From assembly GCF_000183665.1 (NCBI RefSeq), contig NC_014774.1, forward strand, positions 434,001 through 498,000: 64,000 nt of DNA, read 5' to 3'. The notes beneath the pieces were generated by a model. The model was not told the DNA's origin. It was given only the letters and a program-made list of their open reading frames with translations, and did not search any database. The stretch is from Candidatus Liberibacter solanacearum CLso-ZC1. GTDB lineage: Bacteria > Pseudomonadota > Alphaproteobacteria > Rhizobiales > Rhizobiaceae. The position numbers and the translations under genes were made by a program. Shown piece by piece: positions 8,696 through 19,019 of the stretch; the stretch's first letter is position 1, and each line of letters starts with the position of its first letter.

Positions 8696-9715
8696 ATGGT
8701 CGAAGAACTGAAAAGGAATGTTGCTACAATACTTCAAGAAGGGAAAGGAATCCTTGCCGCTGATGAGTCTAATGCTACTATACAAAAGCGTTTTAATGCG
8801 ATCAATGTAGAATCAACAGAAAATTTGAGACGTGATTATCGAGAAATGTTGTTTCGTTCAAAAGATGCTATGCAATACATTTCTAGTATTCTCCTTTATG
8901 AAGAAACCCTTTATCAGAAATCTCAGGATGGTACGCCATTAGTGGATCTTATATCTTCTTCTGGTGTATTGATCGGGATCAAAGTTGATCGTGGATTAAA
9001 GCCTTGTCCGCTATATCCAGGGGAATGTATTACTATAGGCCTAGATGATTTAGATGTGAGATTAAAGTTGTATAAAGATGCTGGGGCTCGTGTTGCTAAA
9101 TGGCGCGTGGTCTTGTCTGTTTCTGATGTATTACCAAGTGTGGCTGTTGTTAAAGCAAATATGCACATATTAGCGCGCTATGCTGCTCTTTGTCAGAGTG
9201 CTGGAATTGTTCCGATAGTTGAGCCTGAAGTTCTTATGGATGGAGATCATACAATTGAACGTTGTGCGGAAGTGACAGAATTTGTGTTACGTACGTTATT
9301 TGATGAATTATACACCATGAGAGTTTGTTTTGAAGGTTTGGTTCTAAAATCAAATATGATTCTTCCAGGAAAAGATGCTCCTCAAGTATCAGATGAAGAA
9401 ATTGCGAACAAGACCATACGAATACTTAAGCGTGTAGTTCCTTGTTCTGTCCAAGGTATAGCATTTCTATCTGGGGGACAGTCTGAACAAGATGCTACAG
9501 CACGTTTGTCGGCAATGAATGCTATGGGAAACTCTCCTTGGCGATTAAGTTTTTCCTATGGTCGTGCATTACAGGAATCTGCATTACGTGTATGGAACGG
9601 AAAACAGGAAAATATCATTGCTGCACAACGTGTTTTATCACATCGTGCTCAGATGAATAGTTTGGCAACTAAAGGATGTTGGGAAAGACATCTAGAAAGA
9701 AATAATGATAAATAA
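8696..9715 (+). CDS. fba: Fructose-bisphosphate aldolase, class I
   Basis: Reversible cleavage of fructose 1,6-bisphosphate through a Schiff base. 339 residues with the class I fold markers GKGILAADESNATI near the N-terminus, PIVEPEVLMDGDH, the active-site lysine in LKSNMILPGK and FLSGGQSEQDAT. ATG 8696 is chosen over an in-frame TTG at 8663 because GGAGAGAAC stands just upstream and it matches the family N-terminus. It ends the tkt-gap-pgk-fba series. Confidence 0.95.
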   Translation: MVEELKRNVATILQEGKGILAADESNATIQKRFNAINVESTENLRRDYREMLFRSKDAMQYISSILLYEETLYQKSQDGTPLVDLISSSGVLIGIKVDRGLKPCPLYPGECITIGLDDLDVRLKLYKDAGARVAKWRVVLSVSDVLPSVAVVKANMHILARYAALCQSAGIVPIVEPEVLMDGDHTIERCAEVTEFVLRTLFDELYTMRVCFEGLVLKSNMILPGKDAPQVSDEEIANKTIRILKRVVPCSVQGIAFLSGGQSEQDATARLSAMNAMGNSPWRLSFSYGRALQESALRVWNGKQENIIAAQRVLSHRAQMNSLATKGCWERHLERNNDK

Positions 9716-9825
9716 TTTTGGAAAAAGAATGATAGGCTATTTAAAAATCATAAGAAGTGGTCTTCTATTGGAAAGATATTCTTTCTCAATAATGTTGTAG
9801 TAATGGTGACCTTTCATTTTAAAGT

Positions 9826-9850
9826 GTGAGTAGAGATACTCACTTTCTTG
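9826..9850 (+). terminator. Possible terminator after fba
   Basis: Seven-pair hairpin GTGAGTA (9826-9832), loop GAGA, TACTCAC (9837-9843), followed by TTTCTTG. The stem is clean but the T-tract is short, so termination is only suggested. Confidence 0.35.
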
Positions 9851-9891
9851 AAAATTGATATATTTAGGGCATTTTAGATAAGGATTAATCT

Positions 9892-10404
9892 ATGTCTAAT
9901 CGTATTTCGGGTGCAATTAGTTTTATGGATAGAACGGTATCTTCTATTCGATTGAAAGTTCTTTATAAAGAGTGTATGTCTCTTGTAGAAGAGACGTCTT
10001 GTTATTTTGATGAAGAGGGACTTTCATTATCCAAAACATTGTCACGTGTAGTTTCATCGTTATATACTTCTGAATCAGTACTGTTAACAACGCGCTTAAT
10101 GCAGATGGTTTCTTGGTTATTGCTGCGGCGTGCTTTAGAAGATGGGAATATGACTCTGGAACAGGTTATAGCAGAGAAAAAGAAAATAAAATTTGATTCT
10201 TCTCATTTGGATTATACTATTCCTGAGTGGAGCGATCTTCCATCTTTTTTTAGAAATCTTGTGGAACGTTCTTTACAACTTCAAAAGCGAGTAGTTTTGC
10301 TAGATAAAGAAATATACCGGACAGATCTCAATGATGTATCGCATAAGCCCAATCATGTTCAAACACAAATTAAATTATTAGAAGCCTGTTTTGAAAATTT
10401 TTAG
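9892..10404 (+). CDS. RcdA/DUF1465 family protein
   Basis: 170 residues, mostly helical and soluble. The block MDRTVSSIRLKVLYKECMSL and the later RLMQMVSWLLLRRALEDG fit the DUF1465 family, whose Caulobacter member RcdA is an adaptor for ClpXP degradation of the cell-cycle regulator CtrA. That function is family knowledge and is not proven here. ATAAGGATTAATCT precedes the ATG. Confidence 0.75.
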   Translation: MSNRISGAISFMDRTVSSIRLKVLYKECMSLVEETSCYFDEEGLSLSKTLSRVVSSLYTSESVLLTTRLMQMVSWLLLRRALEDGNMTLEQVIAEKKKIKFDSSHLDYTIPEWSDLPSFFRNLVERSLQLQKRVVLLDKEIYRTDLNDVSHKPNHVQTQIKLLEACFENF

Positions 10405-10612
10405 ATTTATGCTATTTGTTATTTAGATGGGTATCTCGTAATGGATATAAGTTATAAGTATCCTAAACTATTTTCTTGTAAAATATTTTTTATCTTGTGA
10501 TTTAGATTTTTTAAAGTAATCGAAAAATTCTTTTTTTAAATTACTTTATTTTTTTGATCATATCTTCTTGTAATCTTGCCCGTATCCATTTAAACAGATA
10601 TGTGTTTTATAA

Positions 10613-10689
10613 GCGCCCGTAGCTCAGCTGGATAGAGTACCAGACTACGAATCTGGGGGTCAGGAGTTCGAATCTCTTCGGGCGCACCA
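10613..10689 (+). tRNA. tRNA-Arg (anticodon ACG)
   Basis: Acceptor GCGCCCG pairs with CGGGCGC; D arm GCTCAGCTGGATAGAGT; anticodon stem CAGAC/ATCTG region with loop CTACGAA, anticodon ACG (expected to be edited to inosine by TadA, encoded at 28236-28688). T loop TTCGAAT. CCA is encoded. Confidence 0.95.
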
Positions 10690-10922
10690 TTACTTACTAG
10701 TATAACATTTCGGATAACATATAACTTTTATTTTATATGATTATTGCTATTATATCGCCATTAAAAATCGTTTTTTCTCTCCATAGTTCTCTTTTTTTAC
10801 AAGTACAAGATAGTGACTGCAACAGTATATCATCTGTTCTTTTGGTGGTTTGTGATTTTTATTTCTTTGCTTGTGTATATTCAATTCAAAAGAGGGATGT
10901 TGTCATAATTGAATCATTACAG

Positions 10923-11603
10923 TCAATCAATATAAGTGTTGATTGAGTTATTGTTTTTGATGCTGTATTTATTTTCCTCTAATTGTTGTTTTCGAATAGC
11001 TGTAGAGCTTATGATGTGATGTTTATCATGAATAAACGTCCAAGAAGGCGGAGGTGTTTCGCATAAGGTATGACTTAATGATTCGTCTAGTCGAGCATGT
11101 TCAAATGTTTTTGCCATCGGAGATGATATATAGTTGAATGTTACGTCAAATCTATCAATGATTGCGATAGGAACTGTCATGACAATTCTTTTCCAGTGAT
11201 GCCAGTGATGAAAACTTTTTATATTATCTGCTCCCATAATCCAGATAAAATTCACTAATTTATTATGTTTTTTGACTTGAAGTATTGTGTGAAAAGTCTG
11301 TGTATGATTAAGAGAAAGAGGTTTTTCAAAAGCAGTAATACGGATACGTGGATTTTTGACTAGCGACTTGCTTAAAGCAATCCGTTTTATCAACGGAGAA
11401 GGGGAGTTATAACTTTTAATAGGATGATATGGGCTTATTATCCACCATAATTGATCTAAATTGAGTTTTTTAATAGCAATATGAGCTATTTCTATGTGTC
11501 CGTAATGTGGAGGGTTGAAAGTTCCTCCGAATAGACCAATCTTCATGCCGGCTTCTACTTTTGGCATGCGTGTAATGTCTTTAAGGGATTGATAGTACTG
11601 CAT
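10923..11603 (-). CDS. nadD: Nicotinate-nucleotide adenylyltransferase
   Basis: Adenylylates nicotinate mononucleotide in NAD synthesis. 226 residues from the first ATG. The nucleotidyltransferase motif GLFGGTFNPPHYGH lies near residue 22, then LDQLWWIISP, the IMGADNIKSFHHWHHW block and the C-terminal ISSTAIR motif that binds the adenylate. The start is uncertain: ATGs at 11603, 11567 and 11546 are all in frame, and rhizobial homologues also have a short N-terminal extension like the longest form. In Rhizobiales the order is obgE-proB-proA-nadD-rsfS-rlmH; here proBA and the downstream pair are missing. Confidence 0.92.
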   Translation of the reverse strand: MQYYQSLKDITRMPKVEAGMKIGLFGGTFNPPHYGHIEIAHIAIKKLNLDQLWWIISPYHPIKSYNSPSPLIKRIALSKSLVKNPRIRITAFEKPLSLNHTQTFHTILQVKKHNKLVNFIWIMGADNIKSFHHWHHWKRIVMTVPIAIIDRFDVTFNYISSPMAKTFEHARLDESLSHTLCETPPPSWTFIHDKHHIISSTAIRKQQLEENKYSIKNNNSINTYID

Positions 11604-11816
11604 TATTGCGACTCTAATTTTTTTAGATCTATTATGTTAAAGAGAGTAAGCTATTCAATTGAATATGTTTGAGATACTCGCCCCCAAGTATTTTTTCAGA
11701 ATATTTATTTTTGTTTTTTAATAAATGACATATAAATAAATGTATTCAATGATTTTTTATCACGTATTCAGTAGTTAATAACGCAGAATACTTTCGATAG
11801 TATTTTTTATATTTTT

Positions 11817-12812
11817 TTATTTCCTTATAGATACAATTTTATCATGAAGACATTCTAGTATCTGTGGTATTCCACTTCCTGTAATAGATGAAAATGCAAA
11901 AGGCATCTGTCCGCATATAGAAGCAAGTTCATTCTTTTTTCTGATCAGAGTATCGCTATCTACCGTGTCTATTTGAGAAAGTCCGACTATCTCTATTTTT
12001 TGGCGTAATTCGCTATTATAAGAATGCAACTCATGTAAGATAGATTGATATGCCTCTTGAATATTCTCTTCAAGGGCAGAAATTATATGTAGTAAGATAT
12101 AGGTGCGTTCGGTATGTTTTAGAAATCGATCTCCAATGCCTGCGCCCTTATGGGCATTTTTTATGATTCCAGGAATATCGGCTAGTACGAATTCTTCGTA
12201 TCCTACCTTTGCGATTCCTAAGTTGGGATATAAGGTGGTAAATGGATAATCGGCAATTTTAGGTTTTGCCCTGGTTACAGATGCTAAGAAAGTAGATTTT
12301 CCTGCATTAGGAAGACCAATAATACCAATATCGGCAATTAACTTTAATTTAAGCCAAATAATTTTCTCTTGTCCCGGTATGCCAAGATTAGCATAACGAG
12401 GGGACTGATTAGTAGATGATTTAAAGTGAAGATTTCCAAAACCTCCGTTGCCACCAGGAGCTAATAAAACACATTGTCCTTCTTGGTCGAGATCACAGAT
12501 GAGGCTTGTTCTATCTTCCTCAAAAACTTGTGTTCCAACGGGGACGGTAAGGACGACATCTGATCCCTTTGCTCCAGTTCGATTGCGTTTCATCCCTTTT
12601 GTTCCAGATTGGGCCTTAAAATGTTGTTGATAGCGGTAATCTACCAAGGTATTAAGATTATTAATTGCCTTTATCCATATGTCTCCGCCACGCCCACCTG
12701 ATCCGCCATCTGGTCCACCGAACTCAATAAATTTTTCACGTCTAAAAGAAATACCTCCGGCACCTCCATCTCCTGATCTAATATAAACTTTTGCTTCGTC
12801 TAGAAATTTCAT
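11817..12812 (-). CDS. obgE: GTPase ObgE/CgtA
   Basis: Essential GTPase acting in ribosome assembly. 331 residues. The Gly-rich Obg fold is at 1-158 ([29 protein letters not shown]); the G domain has P-loop [11 protein letters not shown], switch TLYPNLGI and DIPGI. The NKxD position reads SQID, as in other Obg proteins. It follows rplU and rpmA leftward, the standard bacterial order. Confidence 0.96.
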   Translation of the reverse strand: MKFLDEAKVYIRSGDGGAGGISFRREKFIEFGGPDGGSGGRGGDIWIKAINNLNTLVDYRYQQHFKAQSGTKGMKRNRTGAKGSDVVLTVPVGTQVFEEDRTSLICDLDQEGQCVLLAPGGNGGFGNLHFKSSTNQSPRYANLGIPGQEKIIWLKLKLIADIGIIGLPNAGKSTFLASVTRAKPKIADYPFTTLYPNLGIAKVGYEEFVLADIPGIIKNAHKGAGIGDRFLKHTERTYILLHIISALEENIQEAYQSILHELHSYNSELRQKIEIVGLSQIDTVDSDTLIRKKNELASICGQMPFAFSSITGSGIPQILECLHDKIVSIRK

Positions 12813-13022
12813 TAAATACCGCTAGGATTAGAATAATTTGTATAGCTGAATGGTTTAAGAAATATTCCTATAGAACACGCTAAGGTGATACAGGTATGTT
12901 TCCTATTTGTTTTAGAACATTATTTTATTTTAAATATCTCTTCAGAAATAGATATGGGCATCCAATAAAGGAATACGTATTTCTTTCAGCAGTGAAGGTG
13001 TTTGTAAATTAAGATAGAATCC

Positions 13023-13295
13023 TCATTGTTTAGCATCTTTTGTGTTTTGAATAACAGATACGCGTGGTCTTCCTTTAGCGATAGTTTTAAAATGCACATT
13101 GCCATCGACAAGTGCAAAAATAGTATGATCTTTCCCTATGCCTACATTTAATCCAGGATGATAACGTGTTCCACGTTGACGTACGATTATATTTCCTGCG
13201 GTGACGAATTCTCCACCAAATTTTTTTAAACCGAGCCTTCGTCCTGCAGAATCTCTTCCATTTTGCGTTGATCCACCAGATTTTTTATGTGCCAT
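13023..13295 (-). CDS. rpmA: 50S ribosomal protein L27
   Basis: 90 residues starting [28 protein letters not shown] in sense (given here only in part): AHKKSGGST then [11 protein letters not shown], followed by the conserved [10 protein letters not shown]. Normal length. Lies 42 bases behind rplU and before obgE. Confidence 0.98.
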   Translation of the reverse strand: MAHKKSGGSTQNGRDSAGRRLGLKKFGGEFVTAGNIIVRQRGTRYHPGLNVGIGKDHTIFALVDGNVHFKTIAKGRPRVSVIQNTKDAKQ

Positions 13296-13337
13296 TATAT
13301 TTTCCTATAGAATCTTAATTTTTTCAAAACACTTATC

Positions 13338-13649
13338 TTAAGCAACAATATTAGTAATACGTACCATTGTCATTTCTTGACGATGTCCTTGAGTTCGTTT
13401 GGAATTTTGCCGACGGCGTTTTTTGAAAATAATTACTTTTTTCGTACGGAGCTGTTTTATAACTTCAGCTTCAACATAAGCGCCTTCTACGCAAGGAGTC
13501 CCTATCGAAAGAGATTGATCATTTCCGATCGCAAGAACATTATCAAATCGTATATTATCACCGTCTTGAGCGACGATTTTTTCTACCGTGATGGTATCGG
13601 TAGCAGCCACACGACGCTGTTTCCCTCCATGTTTTATAATTGCAAACAT
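13338..13649 (-). CDS. rplU: 50S ribosomal protein L21
   Basis: 103 residues from MFAIIKHGGKQRRV, the canonical L21 start. An in-frame extension to 13676 is rejected because AAGGAAATGCGTT, a good ribosome binding site, lies directly before the ATG at 13649 and inside that extension. The C-terminal KRRRQNSKRTQGHRQ block is typical of the rRNA-binding loop. Confidence 0.97.
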   Translation of the reverse strand: MFAIIKHGGKQRRVAATDTITVEKIVAQDGDNIRFDNVLAIGNDQSLSIGTPCVEGAYVEAEVIKQLRTKKVIIFKKRRRQNSKRTQGHRQEMTMVRITNIVA

Positions 13650-13891
13650 AACGCATTTCCTTTCTTCTTCAATCATATTGAATATCGCGCGATTTTTTCG
13701 TTAGCACAATCAACAAATACTAGTGAAGACTAAATTATCCGTTGAAGTTAAGCAACAATCATGACATTCTATTTTATAATTTACTAATCTATCCTAACAT
13801 AGTAGCTAATCAAACCTGAATTCTATGTCAAGGAAAGTATGAGATTTAAGGCAAGTTCGCATATTTATATTAAGTTATTAGTTTATTTAAT

Positions 13892-13979
13892 GGAGAGATG
13901 ACAGAGTGGTTGAATGTACCGCACTCGAAATGCGGAGTACCTAAGGGTATCGGGGGTTCGAATCCCCCTCTCTCCTCCA
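13892..13979 (+). tRNA. tRNA-Ser (anticodon CGA)
   Basis: Acceptor GGAGAGA pairs with TCTCTCC; anticodon stem CCGCA/TGCGG with loop CTCGAAA, anticodon CGA; long variable arm; T loop TTCGAAT. CCA is encoded. As in the other serine tRNA of the window, the discriminator base (13976) is T. Confidence 0.95.
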
Positions 13980-14514
13980 TCAATTAACGCTTATCCCAAT
14001 TTTATAGGAACGACTATTCTTAAAATATGATTATCTGCTTTTTTGCAAAAAAGGTTGATCAAATGGCTTTTGCGCTTGCGATATGTAATGGGTTATATAA
14101 TTGGGATATGCGTCTTTTTGTGCTATTAATATCAATTTCCATGGGGATATTTTTAATGAATCGGGTAAAAACACATGGCTTGCTCCACTTTGAGCTATTC
14201 AATATGTCGTTTTCTGATGAAAGATAGCGGTTCTATTCTATGATACATTGTAGCAACTATGGCTGGATAATTATGCTATGTCCCATTATGAACCATAGTA
14301 AATTTATTTTATAAGAGAAAATGTGTTCGATACATTTTTAATCATTTGAGAGATCACTGTGTTTCCTAAAAAGTAATGTTCATTACTACTTTCGTTAAGC
14401 ATATGATCAGTTTTATATCTTACTTCTCAGTGCTTGCGTGTACATGTTTAATTTTAGTGTAGTCTCTACATCATTATAGCCTTTTTAAAAGAATTTAAGT
14501 ATTGATTTATACGG
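13980..14514. other. Intergenic stretch, no supported gene
   Basis: About 535 AT-rich bases between tRNA-Ser and the 3' end of dnaJ. A 66-codon frame at 14027-14227 has no ribosome binding site or recognisable motif, so I do not call it. Nothing else was seen. Confidence 0.5.
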
Positions 14515-15669
14515 TTATCTTCCTAGAGAATCAAAAAAATCTTTCATTCGTACAAAAAAACCTGTAGATTGGGGATTATTATCTTTTGAAGATATTTGTT
14601 CGAATTCTTTTAATAGCTCACGCTGACGTTTGTTTAGTTTTTGTGGCGTTTCTACCTGAAGCTGAACGTAAAGATCTCCTTTGCGAGTAGAATTGACTAC
14701 TGGCATACCCTTTCCCTTAAGGCGAAACTGTTTCCCAGTCTGAGTTCCCTCAGGAATATTAACACGCGAATGTGTGGCATCTAACGTTGCTACGTCAAAA
14801 GTTCCTCCAATTGCGGTAGTGACTATAGAAATGGGGACTGTACAGTACAAATCAGCTCCATCTCTTTGAAAAAATTGATGTTTCTTTACAGAGATAAAAA
14901 TATACAAGTCTCCAGGAGGACCACCATGAATACCAGCTTCACCTTCGCCAGATAACCTAATACGTGTTCCATCATCAACACCAGGTGGAATGTTGACAGA
15001 CAAGAGCTTTTCTTCTGCTATACGACCTTGACCATGACACTTAGAACAAGGATTAGAGATGATTTTTCCAGATCCTTGGCAGGTGACACATGCACGCTCA
15101 ATAGAGAAAAAATTTTGAGCTGTAGTATAAACGCGTCCAGATCCGTTGCAAATATTACAAGTTTTTGGATTAGTTCCTGGTTTTGCTCCTGATCCAGAGC
15201 AAGAATTACATTTTACAGCAGTAGGGATATTAATTTGTATAGCTTTTCCAGAAAAAGCTTCTTCAAGAGAAATATCTAAATTATAACGAAGGTCTGCGCC
15301 GGCCTCTCCTGTTGCTGTGCTTCGTTTATGGCTACGCCCAGATCCCATCATACCGCCAAAAATATCTTCGAAAATTTCGGAAAAAACACTGCTTCCATGC
15401 ATGTTATTTCCAAATCCTCCAGCGCTGTATGATTGCCCTCCATGTTCAAGAGCATCATGACCACCTTGATCATAAAGAGCACGTTTTTGAGGATCCCGTA
15501 GCACTTCATAGGCTTCGCTTATTTGTCCGAATCTCTCTTTTGCTTTAGGATCATTTTGATTCCGATCAGGATGATATTTCATTGCCAGAGATCGAAATGC
15601 AGATTTAAGCTCTTTATCATTAGCATTGCGCTCTACACCCAGTACTTGATAAAAATCAGGCTTTGTCAT
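14515..15669 (-). CDS. dnaJ: Chaperone DnaJ
   Basis: Hsp40 co-chaperone that stimulates DnaK ATPase. 384 residues. J domain at the N-terminus with the HPD triad in [12 protein letters not shown]; Gly/Phe-rich linker around [13 protein letters not shown]; four zinc repeats [24 protein letters not shown] and CSKCHGQG; then the substrate-binding C-terminal domains. Start [12 protein letters not shown] at 15669 is preferred to an in-frame ATG at 15705, because GGAGGA is upstream and the extra residues would be encoded by a palindrome. It lies 86 bases behind dnaK. Confidence 0.97.
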   Translation of the reverse strand: MTKPDFYQVLGVERNANDKELKSAFRSLAMKYHPDRNQNDPKAKERFGQISEAYEVLRDPQKRALYDQGGHDALEHGGQSYSAGGFGNNMHGSSVFSEIFEDIFGGMMGSGRSHKRSTATGEAGADLRYNLDISLEEAFSGKAIQINIPTAVKCNSCSGSGAKPGTNPKTCNICNGSGRVYTTAQNFFSIERACVTCQGSGKIISNPCSKCHGQGRIAEEKLLSVNIPPGVDDGTRIRLSGEGEAGIHGGPPGDLYIFISVKKHQFFQRDGADLYCTVPISIVTTAIGGTFDVATLDATHSRVNIPEGTQTGKQFRLKGKGMPVVNSTRKGDLYVQLQVETPQKLNKRQRELLKEFEQISSKDNNPQSTGFFVRMKDFFDSLGR

Positions 15670-15693
15670 GCTAAATTTATCCTCCGATGATGG

Positions 15694-15723
15694 AAATCCG
15701 GTCATTTTAAAATGACCGGATTT
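15694..15723 (-). repeat. Perfect 30-bp palindrome between dnaK and dnaJ
   Basis: AAATCCGGTCATTTT (15694-15708) is followed without spacer by its exact reverse complement (15709-15723). In RNA this would be a hairpin of at least 13 pairs with a tiny loop. It lies 32 bases after the dnaK stop and 24 before the dnaJ ATG. No T-run follows on the minus strand, so it looks more like an RNA-stability or processing element than a terminator. Confidence 0.8.
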
Positions 15724-15755
15724 CTTCTTATAATGTTACATATAATATTAAGAAA

Positions 15756-17693
15756 TTAGGTTTTTTTCTTGTCATTTTTATCATCTTTAATTTCTTCATA
15801 ATCAGCATCTACGACATCATCCTCAGCTTTTTTTTCTGTAGTAGTTGTAGTAGCATCTTCTGCTGCTGTTGCATCTTTTTTCGCTTGTGCTTCATAAATA
15901 GCTTTTCCAAGATTCATAGATACTTCCATCAGTTTTTGAGTTGCTTCTTTTATTTTCCCTTCTTCGGAATCCTTGTCATCGAGGATAGATTGTAGTGCAT
16001 CAATCGATTCTCGGATAGACTTTTGATCTTCTTCAGAAATTTTATCGCCATGTTCTTTTAACGATTGTTCTGTTGAGTGTATCAAGTTTTCTGCTTGATT
16101 TTTTGATTCAACAGTTTCACGGCGTTTTTTGTCCATTTCAGCATGCATCTCTGCATCCTTGACCATATTCTCAATTTCTTCAGAAGAGAGACCGCCAGAG
16201 GCTTGAATGCTGATCTGTTGCTCTTTCCCTGTTCCTTTGTCTTTCGCAGATACTTGTACTATGCCGTTTGCGTCTATATCAAACGTCACGGCTATTTGCG
16301 GCATTCCTCTAGGTGCAGGGGGTATTCCTACAAGATCAAACTGACCTAATAACTTATTGTCAGTAAACATTTTTCTTTCACCTTGTCCGATTCGGATGGT
16401 AACTGCCGATTGATTATCAGTGGCAGTTGAAAATACTTGGGATTTCTTCGTTGGGATTGTACTATTACGTTCAATAAGAGTGGTGAAAACTCCTCCCAGG
16501 GTTTCAATACCAAGAGAAAGAGGCGTCACATCTAATAAAAGAACGTCTTTAACATCTCCTTGAAGGACTCCGGCTTGTATAGCGGCTCCCATCGCCACAA
16601 CTTCGTCCGGATTAACTCCTTTGCTAGGAGTTTTATGGAAGAAATCCTCTACCGACTTTTGGATTTTTGGCATGCGAGTCATACCACCAACCAATACAAC
16701 CTCATCAATATCGTTGGGGGATAATCCTGCGTCTTGTAAGCATTTCTTACATGGCTCAACAGTTTTTTGTATAAGATGATCAACTAAGCGTTCAAATTGA
16801 GCACGGGTTAGCTTCATGTTGAGATGCTGAGCACCTGCACTATTGGCAGAAATAAAAGGAAGATTAATTTCTGTTTGTTGTGCTGATGATAATTCAATCT
16901 TTGCTTTTTCCGCTGCTTCTTTTAAGCGTTGTAGAGCAAGGGTATCTTTTCTCAGGTCTATGCCATTTTCCTTTTGAAAATTGTCACAGATATGTTCGAC
17001 AAGACATGAATCAAAGTCTTCTCCACCGAGAAATGTATCACCGTTAGTTGCTTTTACTTCAAAAACACCATCGCCCATTTCTAGAAGCGAAACGTCAAAA
17101 GTTCCACCACCAAAATCAAAAACGATAATGATTTTTCCGTCTTTTTTATCTAATCCATATGCAAGTGCGGCAGCAGTTGGTTCATTGATGATACGCAATA
17201 CATCAAGCCCAGCTATACGACCAGCATCTTTGGTTGCTTGTCGTTGAGCATCATTAAAGTATGCCGGCACGGTAATAACGGCTTGGTCAACTTTTTCTCC
17301 AAGGAAATTCTCAGCCGTTTCTTTCATTTTTTGCAATATAATTGCTGATATTTGAGATGGAGAATACTGTTTTCCATGGGCTTCAATCCACGCATCTCCA
17401 TTTTTTCCTTCAATAATTTTAAAAGGAATTAAATTAGCGTCTTTTGATACAGTGCTATCAGCAAAACGTTGCCCTATAAGGCGTTTTACCGCATATATTG
17501 TATTGCAAGGATTGGTTACAGCTTGACGTTTTGCAGGCTGCCCTATAAGCCTTTCTCCTTCGTCAGTAAATGCTACCATAGAAGGCGTGGTGCGAGTTCC
17601 CTCGGCATTTTCGATTACTCTAACATTTTTCCCATCCATAATAGCAACACATGAATTGGTTGTGCCGAGGTCAATACCTATGACTTTTGACAT
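15756..17693 (-). CDS. dnaK: Chaperone DnaK (Hsp70)
   Basis: ATP-driven protein-folding chaperone. 645 residues. Phosphate loop [14 protein letters not shown] at the N-terminus, [15 protein letters not shown], the [14 protein letters not shown] loop, [14 protein letters not shown], and the linker [19 protein letters not shown] before the substrate domain. The tail is acidic and low in complexity, ending in [14 protein letters not shown] sequence, as usual. AAAGGAGAAAAGACC precedes the ATG. A sigma-32-type promoter is found at 17799-17828. Confidence 0.98.
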   Translation of the reverse strand: MSKVIGIDLGTTNSCVAIMDGKNVRVIENAEGTRTTPSMVAFTDEGERLIGQPAKRQAVTNPCNTIYAVKRLIGQRFADSTVSKDANLIPFKIIEGKNGDAWIEAHGKQYSPSQISAIILQKMKETAENFLGEKVDQAVITVPAYFNDAQRQATKDAGRIAGLDVLRIINEPTAAALAYGLDKKDGKIIIVFDFGGGTFDVSLLEMGDGVFEVKATNGDTFLGGEDFDSCLVEHICDNFQKENGIDLRKDTLALQRLKEAAEKAKIELSSAQQTEINLPFISANSAGAQHLNMKLTRAQFERLVDHLIQKTVEPCKKCLQDAGLSPNDIDEVVLVGGMTRMPKIQKSVEDFFHKTPSKGVNPDEVVAMGAAIQAGVLQGDVKDVLLLDVTPLSLGIETLGGVFTTLIERNSTIPTKKSQVFSTATDNQSAVTIRIGQGERKMFTDNKLLGQFDLVGIPPAPRGMPQIAVTFDIDANGIVQVSAKDKGTGKEQQISIQASGGLSSEEIENMVKDAEMHAEMDKKRRETVESKNQAENLIHSTEQSLKEHGDKISEEDQKSIRESIDALQSILDDKDSEEGKIKEATQKLMEVSMNLGKAIYEAQAKKDATAAEDATTTTTEKKAEDDVVDADYEEIKDDKNDKKKT

Positions 17694-17798
17694 GGTCTTT
17701 TCTCCTTTAAGCAGGCTGCTTGGACCTCTTCAAGAGCATTCCATTGACAGCCCCTAATAAAAATACAGTGGATGAACGCAAATATGACTACTTGAATA

Positions 17799-17828
17799 CA
17801 TATAAGGAGGGAGTTTCATAACTACAAG
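17799..17828 (-). promoter_or_regulatory. Putative heat-shock (RpoH) promoter of dnaK
   Basis: On the minus strand CTTG (17828-17825), an 18-base spacer, then CTTATATG (17806-17799). This matches the alphaproteobacterial RpoH consensus CTTG-N17/18-CYTATNTG at every position. It lies about 105 bases upstream of the dnaK ATG. No CIRCE element (the HrcA operator) was seen. Confidence 0.7.
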
Positions 17829-18062
17829 AAGCAGTTTGAATAAGAATTCAGTAAAAGATGACATATTAGAAAAATTTTAATGCTTACCAAGGACATACAA
17901 TGTTATTTTAAACTAAATATTTTTTCATTTTTCATTAGATAAGCGTTATTGAAATGAAAGATTGATACCATTAAAAATAGATGGTATCTTCTTTTTTTAT
18001 ATTTAGCAATAATTCTCATTTCAATTTTATGATATAGTTTTGGAAAGGTAAAATTTCATATT
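17829..18062. other. Divergent intergenic region dnaK / RNase D
   Basis: AT-rich sequence upstream of both genes. Beyond the dnaK promoter, only GGAAAGG before the RNase D ATG could be recognised. Confidence 0.4.
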
Positions 18063-18692
18063 ATGACAACTATACGTGTGCATAATGGGGATATTCCCAC
18101 TGAATGTATTGCAAGATATACTGGCCCTATTGCCGTTGATACGGAAACGCTTGGTCTGATTCCACGTCGAGATCGTCTGTGTGTTGTGCAGTTATCTCCA
18201 GGAGATGGGACCGCTGATATTATTCGGATTGCTGCTGAACAAAAAAATGCGCCTAATCTTGTAACAATGCTTGCAAATGAAACGCAAGAAAAAATTTTTC
18301 ATTATGCTCGCTTTGATATAGCAGTATTATTTTATACTTTTGGAGTAAGGGTAAAACCAATTTTTTGTACAAAGATTGCTTCACGGTTGACTAGAACTTA
18401 TATAGATCGTCATGGGTTGAAGGATAATTTGAGAGAATTGTTAGGGGTGGATATATCGAAAAAACAACAATTATCTGACTGGAGTGAGGATGATTTATCT
18501 CATGAACAGCTCCAATACGCTGCTTCGGATGTAGTGCATTTGCATGCACTGCGTGAGAAATTCATAGCAAAACTTCAAAGTCTAGGGCGTTCAGACGTTG
18601 CTTCAGCTTGTTTTAATTTTTTAATGAGTAGGGCCGAATTAGATCTATTAGGCTGGGATAATATTGATATTTTTTCACACGGCTCAGATTAG
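18063..18692 (+). CDS. rnd: Ribonuclease D-like 3'-5' exonuclease
   Basis: DEDDy exoribonuclease thought to trim tRNA 3' ends. 209 residues: only the catalytic domain, without the HRDC domains of longer RNase D, a common short alphaproteobacterial form. ExoI motif IAVDTETLGL, ExoII motif FHYARFDIAVL and ExoIII motif YAASDVVHLHAL are all present with their acidic residues. The start is supported by GGAAAGG upstream. Confidence 0.9.
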   Translation: MTTIRVHNGDIPTECIARYTGPIAVDTETLGLIPRRDRLCVVQLSPGDGTADIIRIAAEQKNAPNLVTMLANETQEKIFHYARFDIAVLFYTFGVRVKPIFCTKIASRLTRTYIDRHGLKDNLRELLGVDISKKQQLSDWSEDDLSHEQLQYAASDVVHLHALREKFIAKLQSLGRSDVASACFNFLMSRAELDLLGWDNIDIFSHGSD

Positions 18693-18815
18693 TTTAAACA
18701 AGTATACATATGCAATATTTTCAGGGAAAATAGCATACATTAGATGCCATCTTTAAGGATTATTGCACTTATATTTATTGGGCATAAGATGCGAAAGCCA
18801 AGAAAGCACAAATTT

Positions 18816-18890
18816 TGGAGCGGGCGAAGGGATTCGAACCCTCGACCACAACCTTGGCAAGGTTGTGCTCTACCCCTGAGCTACACCCGC
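18816..18890 (-). tRNA. tRNA-Gly (anticodon GCC)
   Basis: On the minus strand GCGGGTG pairs with CGCCCGC. D arm GCTCAGGGGTAGAGC; anticodon stem CAACC/GGTTG with loop TTGCCAA, anticodon GCC; T loop TTCGAAT. Discriminator U and encoded CCA. Confidence 0.95.
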
Positions 18891-19019
18891 TCAACTTGAC
18901 TTCCTTTAAAACAAAGAAAACATGGTATGGTATCGCCTAAAAAACATTTGGAAGCAATAGTAAAAGTAATAATTTCCAATATTTTCAAATAATCAATTTT
19001 TTTTCTAAGGGAGGTTGCC

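Noticed and set aside
10737..10946. 69-codon plus-strand frame after tRNA-Arg
   Set aside because: Mostly Phe/Ile/Ser from AT-rich DNA, overlaps the nadD 3' end, no ribosome site.
14027..14227. 66-codon plus-strand frame with a hydrophobic middle
   Set aside because: No ribosome site, no neighbour logic and no recognisable family; AT-rich DNA produces such frames easily.
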